Positions 30,520-34,567 of a stretch of DNA of 34,567 nt are shown piece by piece (position 1 is the first letter of the stretch; each line of letters begins with the position of its first letter). The position numbers and the translations under genes are program-made. Below the pieces are notes generated by a model that was given only the letters and a program-made list of their open reading frames with translations, was not told the DNA's origin and searched no databases. Source of the stretch: Chara braunii (lineage: Eukaryota; Streptophyta; Charophyceae; Charales; Characeae); NCBI GenBank assembly GCA_003427395.1, contig BFEA01000530.1, positions 236,866-271,432 on the forward strand, written 5' to 3'.

Positions 30520-31560
30520 GCAACGCCTCCCCTATACAGAGTGGATTGCCAAATTTTTCCTTAGCAAAATATAATATAACTCTTTGAAACTAAAAAAATT
30601 TTGACAGCACTCTTTAGGGAAGGTGTCTTTTATAAAATTTATACTCAACTAAATATGAAATCCGAAAACGATCTTTAACCCTATAGAGTAAATTTTTTTC
30701 TAAATTTTTAATTTAATAAAAACACAGGCAGCATCTCCTTTAAAAAAGTAAGCTTCCTAGATTTATACCAAGGCTGATATGAATTTAAAGATAAAACTTT
30801 GAATTCTGCCAAAACAAAATTTAACTAACCCTTTACATTTGTAAAACTTTTGGCAATATTTTTCATAGAAAAAATGTCTTTCCAAAATTTGTATAAAGGT
30901 AAATATAAATTCTAAAAATATTAATTATGACTTCACAAAGTCAAATTTTGTCTAAGCGCTTGGTCCCACTTTTTATAGGCAAGACACTTTTTGGTAAATC
31001 TTAGGATCCCACATTTTTTCGCGAGAGTCGGAGATGACCCTATTTTTTTGAAGAAGTGGAAATAGTACGTGGAAGTGCGAGCGTGATTTTAGGACTAGTA
31101 GTTCTTTAAAAAATCAAAAGAAGTCAACCCCGTATTCTGCATCGTGAAAGAAGGAGCCATTGTTTTTTTATTTTTATTTTCCTGATATGCAACCCGTTGG
31201 ATCCTCGAGGCTCTACAAGATAATGCCGCTCCGTTAGGAAAAGTACCGCGGAAGTAAGACATCTGGGATTGTGTTTTTCTTTCACGTTTCATTCGCTGCG
31301 TCTCTACCTTTCGCGACACCGTTACGTTTTTACGAAAACAGAAAGACGTGAGATTTACCCCTAACTCTCTGATTTAGCAAAAAAATTAGCAGCACTTTCT
31401 CTTGAAAAGTAGGCTTCCTAGTTTTTCACTAAGTCAGATATGAAATTGAGATAAATATTGAGTTTATAAAGGCAAATATTCGATTAAATCATTGGATTTG
31501 TAAAAAACATTATCATCATTTTCTTTAGCAAAAGTGTCTTTCCAAAATTTATACAAAGTT
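30520..31560 (+). repeat. R repeats of copy 2 (diverged, about 82-124 bp spacing)
   Basis: Six units carry a GCAGCATCTCC- or GACAGCACTCTTTAGGG-like core followed by AAGGTGTCTT and TTTATAC-like sequence. In reverse complement they match CCTACGGGAAGCGCTGCC units at 25195-25384. An unrelated insert of roughly 400 bp separates the fourth and fifth units (about 30960-31375). Confidence 0.65.
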
Positions 31561-31823
31561 GAGCATGAGAAATAAACTTAACTCATAAAATGCAAAAATT
31601 AAACTAACTTTTATAGCTCCAGCACGTGGCGAGGATCCAAAGCAAATACTTATCAAGGTTAAAACTCAAAACAAACAGAATTCGTACTCAACTACATGTA
31701 AGCCCATACCACCATAAGTATGTACTCTCACAAAAAAATCCAAGTTATTTTCACATACAAGTAGTTGGTTGAACCCTCAAGTGACTAACCCTTTATCCCA
31801 TCTTACATAGGGCATTGAGCCAC

Positions 31824-32047
31824 ACCATTCATCTTAGAAACAATGTCCAACCCTTTGCCTTAGTTATACATGAATAGGGTGCACAATTATTTCTCTCTTT
31901 ATTGGGTCTGTGACTGGACCATTCATCTTAGAAACAATGCCTAGTCAACCCTGAACTGTTTAAAAGTTAAATTATATAACACCTTTAAGGTTAATGTTCA
32001 AACTGAGCGTAGGATTGAGTCCTTCATCTTCGAAACAATGCTCAATC
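31824..32047 (+). ncRNA. Second hairpin family, three copies of a 20-22 nt core
   Basis: The core CATCTTAGAAACAATG (or CATCTTCGAAACAATG) occurs at 31824-31845, 31918-31939 and 32020-32040. Outer arms around the last two are TGACTGG / CCTAGTCA (31911-31947, one G:T wobble) and GATTGAG / CTCAATC (32013-32047, perfect). The arms differ but pair; the first copy keeps only AGGG/CCCT. It occupies the position in copy 2 that the hairpin array occupies in copy 3. Confidence 0.65.
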
Positions 32048-32308
32048 GACCCAAGTTACATTCAATTATAATTCTTAATTGTACCATTTTGTTCTGTGAT
32101 AAGGCTATAGTCAGGATTTGAACGGGGTTCGAACAGGGTCCGAGGCGGGTTTTGTCCGTCTGAATATGTGGAGTATTTTCTTTGTAGGCAGCGGCCTGAC
32201 GACAAGTCTGTAGGACCGGGTTTGCAGGTACTTCAGTTTCGGGGACATTGGTCCCGCTTTACTCTGCTGGCTAGGAAGTTGGACCCGGTGTTTGTAGTAT
32301 GTTGCGGG

Positions 32309-32411
32309 CCGTAGGGTACGGTAGCTTTTCCGGAAAAGCAGCCGACATACTTCTTGGGTTCAATAGAGTGGGACACTAGGCTACCCGACTATTTTAGTCG
32401 AGGAGCCTAGT
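32309..32411 (+). ncRNA. Three more hairpins directly upstream of the gene
   Basis: CCGTA-GGG-TACGG (32309-32321); GCTTTTCCGGAAAAGC (32324-32339, perfect); and a two-stem hairpin at 32375-32411 with outer arms ACTAGGCT / AGCCTAGT, internal loop ACC/AGG and inner arms CGACTA-TTT-TAGTCG. The last has the same outer arms as 24307-24339 but a different core. Confidence 0.75.
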
Positions 32412-32847
32412 TTATTTTTTGAATAGCGTGAGCTATAAGAGGATACTGGTCGTAGTTAGTTGTCCTTTTGGGTTGGCGGAACGAACGGGGGTTTCTTGGG
32501 TGTTGTGGTTTGAGGTGAAGGAGAAGGATTTTCTACTACGACTTGTCTCAGTGTGGTTCGGGCGCATTGAGTGTCATTGTGTGTACTGCTCTATAGTATC
32601 CATTTCACATACTCATGTGTTGCGCAAACGTGAACTCTACTGGAGATATCGTGTCGGTGGCGAGTGAACGTTGATTACCCTGCTTGCGGTTACTTTGTTA
32701 TTTGATTACCTGTTGTTTTTTCAGCACGCGCGGGCGGCTTAGGTGGAAGTTGTGTATTGCGAGTGAGAGGTTCGCTTTGATGCGAACTCACTGAGTTGGA
32801 GTTACCCCTGCACCGGTACCTCATGTGGACATCGTGAGTGAGTCACA
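32412..32847 (+). other. Presumed leader/upstream exon region of the zinc-knuckle gene
   Basis: Unique sequence between the last hairpin and the coding frame. The frame 32419-32667 has no ATG start or domain. A CAG at 32846-32848 could be a splice acceptor: if an upstream exon ended in A, joining to TGTCAAATCC would create the start codon of the frame that follows. Confidence 0.3.
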
Positions 32848-34098
32848 GTGTCAAATCCTGATCGGTATGAAGAAGGGGCCGAGCCAAGAGGTGGCGATGA
32901 CCGTGCACGAGAGGAACGTGATCGTGGAGCAAGGGGCGACGACCGAGATCGTGGTGACAGAAGGCGAGGACATGTCTGCTTTAACTGTAATGAGATTGGC
33001 CATTACGCGAACCAGTGTACGAGAGCCAAGAAGTACACTGGAGCCGCTCGGCCCTCTACGTCCACAGACTCCAGACGAACAAGGTCTCCTAGACGAGGAG
33101 ATTGGAGACACGAGCCGACGGTGCAGCTGGACCCCGGAGTGAAGCACCAAATCAGTGAATTGGTAAGGAGTGTTGTTGTTATGCAACAACATTTCGAAGA
33201 AGAACGCATTCGGAAGGAGAACCGTCTGCGTCGCAAGCATGAAAAGGAGGAGGAAAAACGGCGAGAGGAAGAATTGAGAGTTCAAGAGGAGGAGGAACGG
33301 GCTATCCGAGAAGCAAAGGCCAAGAAGAAGAAGGAACGGCTAAGGCGTGAAGCGGAGAGCCGTGCGGAACTGAAGAAGGACTTAGCCATGCAATTCATGA
33401 TGTAGGTCGGTGAGATGGAAGACAAATTTGTGCAACGCATGAAAAGGGCGGTTGCCGAACTACAAAAGTTGCCGAGTGGCAAGGGGAAGGAAGTCGAGCA
33501 GTTTTCAGACGCTGAAGATAGCAGTAGCGAGAGCAAAGCTAGTGTAACGCAGGAATTGAGCGAGAGAACGGCAGGATTGGTCATATCCGAGAAGCGGAAG
33601 AGGGGGCCAGAAAAGGCGGTGGGGGACAACCCACCAATGGAGTCACCTGCCAAGCGTACGCCGGGACATCGACGTAAGTAGACTACCTTCATCGGGAGGA
33701 TGACTCGTGCATGAGCAAAGGTGGTTAAGTCGCCAGGATCAGTTGAATGGAAAACGCCAATTCGGGCGTCACTGTCTGCAGCAAGGAGGCAAGTACTCCC
33801 GCTGACGCCAGGGCTGGCAACTCCTGACGCAAAAGGCTCCTTGGCGAGGTACAAGTATCGTAACTTGGTAATGATGGGATTGAAACAATTGGACGCCAAT
33901 GAGTTGCAACGGATCTTCCGAGACGAAGGGGTGCCCTACAATGGTAAGATTGACGCGATCTTTGATATTGCCGACCATCGCACCTACCTGCACTTTGGCG
34001 ATGAAAAGGCACCATTTAAATCAATTGAAACCATCCATATTGAGGATTCGGAGGCAACAAAGCCCCCCGAGGACAAGGAAGTTGACGTCACGCTTTGA
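32848..34098 (+). pseudogene. Gag-like CCHC zinc-knuckle / coiled-coil / SAP protein, interrupted
   Basis: Three open stretches in the same frame (32848-33405, 33415-33681, 33721-34098). Order: an Arg/Asp/Gly-rich N-terminus; a CX2CX4HX4C knuckle (C44, C47, H52, C57), the nucleic-acid-binding module of retroelement Gag; a charged Lys/Glu/Arg coiled coil (about residues 110-180); then, after an in-frame TAG (33403-33405), VGEMEDKFVQRMK, an acidic Ser stretch, SEKRKRGPEK and SPAKRTP; and last a SAP-like motif (LDANELQRIFRDEGVPY, then GKIDAIF). A 63-bp intron (33674-33736) would remove two later stops in phase. TAG is one C-to-T step from CAG, so a recent nonsense change is likely. There is no ATG at the 5' end (GTG at 32848). 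From memory this resembles a large Chara-specific family. It encodes no enzyme. Confidence 0.75.
33674..33736 (+). other. Candidate 63-bp intron
   Basis: GTAAGT directly follows the CAT-CGA-C codons and CGCCAG precedes GATCAGTTGAATGG. Removing 33674-33736 keeps phase and deletes TAG (33679-33681) and TGA (33712-33714), joining PAKRTPGHR to SVEWKTPIR. There is no pyrimidine tract, which lowers confidence. Confidence 0.5.
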
Positions 34099-34110
34099 TG
34101 TAACTTATGA

Positions 34111-34506
34111 GTGCCTCAGCTATGGGCGATTTGTCGTGTCCGATTGAAATGGCGTTGTGAGACGACCGTGATTGACACTAGGATCGAAGCTCTATTTAAA
34201 ACGGTAGTACTGTTGTTAGCCGTCGATAACACGATACGTTGGCTTGGTAAGTTCGTAAGTAACTGGATCGATTTGTATGAGAAGCATGGACTTGAATTTG
34301 TGAATTTGGCAGACTATGTGTACGTGGCCATCTCGCCATATTGTAAACACGTTTATGTAGGTAAGACTACCCGTAGCACGACAGTCATATGGAAGGAGCA
34401 TCTTTACGTTTGTCGCAAGCGCAGGCAGTCGCATTTTTACAGGTGGCTAAGTAGGTTCGGTCACGGTGTGAGGAAACCCGGGGAGGGGGCGCCTACTGTT
34501 CGCTGA
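34111..34506 (+). CDS. GIY-YIG-like nuclease domain fragment
   Basis: Open frame in the same phase as the SAP-containing stretch, separated from it by TGA codons at 34096 and 34108, so either a separate exon or a second break. Residues 69-71 (YVY) and 82-84 (YVG) with T86, R88, W94 and H97 reproduce the GIY-YIG layout (Y-[IV]-Y, about 10 residues, Y-[IV]-G-x-T, then a conserved H). The first Gly is replaced by Tyr, and the Arg usually found just before the W-x-x-H is Ile93, so catalysis is doubtful. About 65 residues precede the domain and about 30 basic residues follow. In Penelope-like elements this domain is joined to a reverse transcriptase, which could lie past the window edge. No ATG start is visible (GTG at 34111). 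Confidence 0.6.
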   Translation: MPQLWAICRVRLKWRCETTVIDTRIEALFKTVVLLLAVDNTIRWLGKFVSNWIDLYEKHGLEFVNLADYVYVAISPYCKHVYVGKTTRSTTVIWKEHLYVCRKRRQSHFYRWLSRFGHGVRKPGEGAPTVR

Positions 34507-34567
34507 AGCCAAGGGCTACGGCGCCTGTCACTCGCCGCGCCCGCTTCCGAGGTCCTCAGCGACCAGC

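Larger units (their letters stand above)
28911..32411 (+). repeat. Dispersed repeat, copy 2: A(inverted)-B-C-R-H
   Basis: A is inverted at 28911-29598 (compare 14730-15435), B is direct at 29599-30330, C at 30331-30541, R units at about 30520, 30602, 30726, 30850, 31388 and 31510, and hairpins from 31824 to 32411. The stretch is very AT-rich over R and has no open frame of note. It is the most complete copy and runs up to within 440 bp of the zinc-knuckle gene. Frames such as 29591-29797 and 31095-31319 are incidental. Confidence 0.7.

Noticed and set aside
33282-33899. 205-codon minus-strand frame
   Set aside because: It is antisense to the zinc-knuckle/SAP gene, and its Ser/Leu/Phe-rich composition is what the reverse complement of Lys/Arg/Glu codons gives.

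Overview
Organism: a eukaryotic nuclear genome. There is no operon structure, there are no long open frames, and repeats dominate. Protein remnants near the right end (a CX2CX4HX4C zinc knuckle, a long Lys/Arg/Glu coiled coil, a SAP-like motif and a GIY-YIG-like motif) resemble a large family I associate with the charophyte alga Chara braunii. That assignment is from memory and no search was run.

Layout: 0-8.1 kb is mostly unrecognised unique sequence. It holds short tandem repeats, a tiny poly(T) insertion with a target-site duplication, a frameshifted minus-strand gene remnant (about 2.90-3.48 kb) and a possible gag-like fragment (7.4-8.1 kb). A nested hairpin cluster lies at 8.20-8.37 kb. 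From 11.4 to 14.1 kb is a satellite district: about 262-bp repeats, a 27-bp minisatellite split by a 519-bp foldback element with TIRs and a candidate 5-bp target duplication, and 17 copies of a palindrome at a 43-bp period. From 14.7 kb a dispersed repeat family appears. I name its segments A (0.7 kb), B (0.7 kb), C (0.2 kb), R (84-120 bp repeats) and H (hairpins). Copy 1 is at 14.73-16.5 kb, copy 3 (reversed) at 23.1-26.85 kb, copy 4 (partial, reversed) at 26.96-27.85 kb and copy 2 at 28.91-32.41 kb. Copies 3 and 2 face away from each other, forming a mirrored structure of about 9 kb. Between 18 and 22 kb are tRNA-derived SINE-like pieces, a 66-bp duplication, a five-copy 20-bp motif and a sequencing-adapter artefact.

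How the parts fit: the H segment of copy 3 is a run of about 16 hairpins. Around a conserved GGGT apical loop the arms change sequence but stay complementary. The H segment of copy 2 holds different hairpins of the same two-stem geometry and runs up to the zinc-knuckle/SAP/GIY-YIG gene at 32.85-34.5 kb. My inference is that A-B-C-R-H is the non-coding part of a retroelement-like family (GIY-YIG suggests Penelope-like affinity) whose leader or tail is built from interchangeable hairpins under structural constraint. The reverse transcriptase needed to support this would lie beyond the right edge and is not seen.

Caution: the contig holds a mate-pair junction adapter (20776-20813) and two Ns beside homopolymers, so structural claims need raw-read support. 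No intact ordinary host gene, rRNA gene or functional tRNA gene was found.
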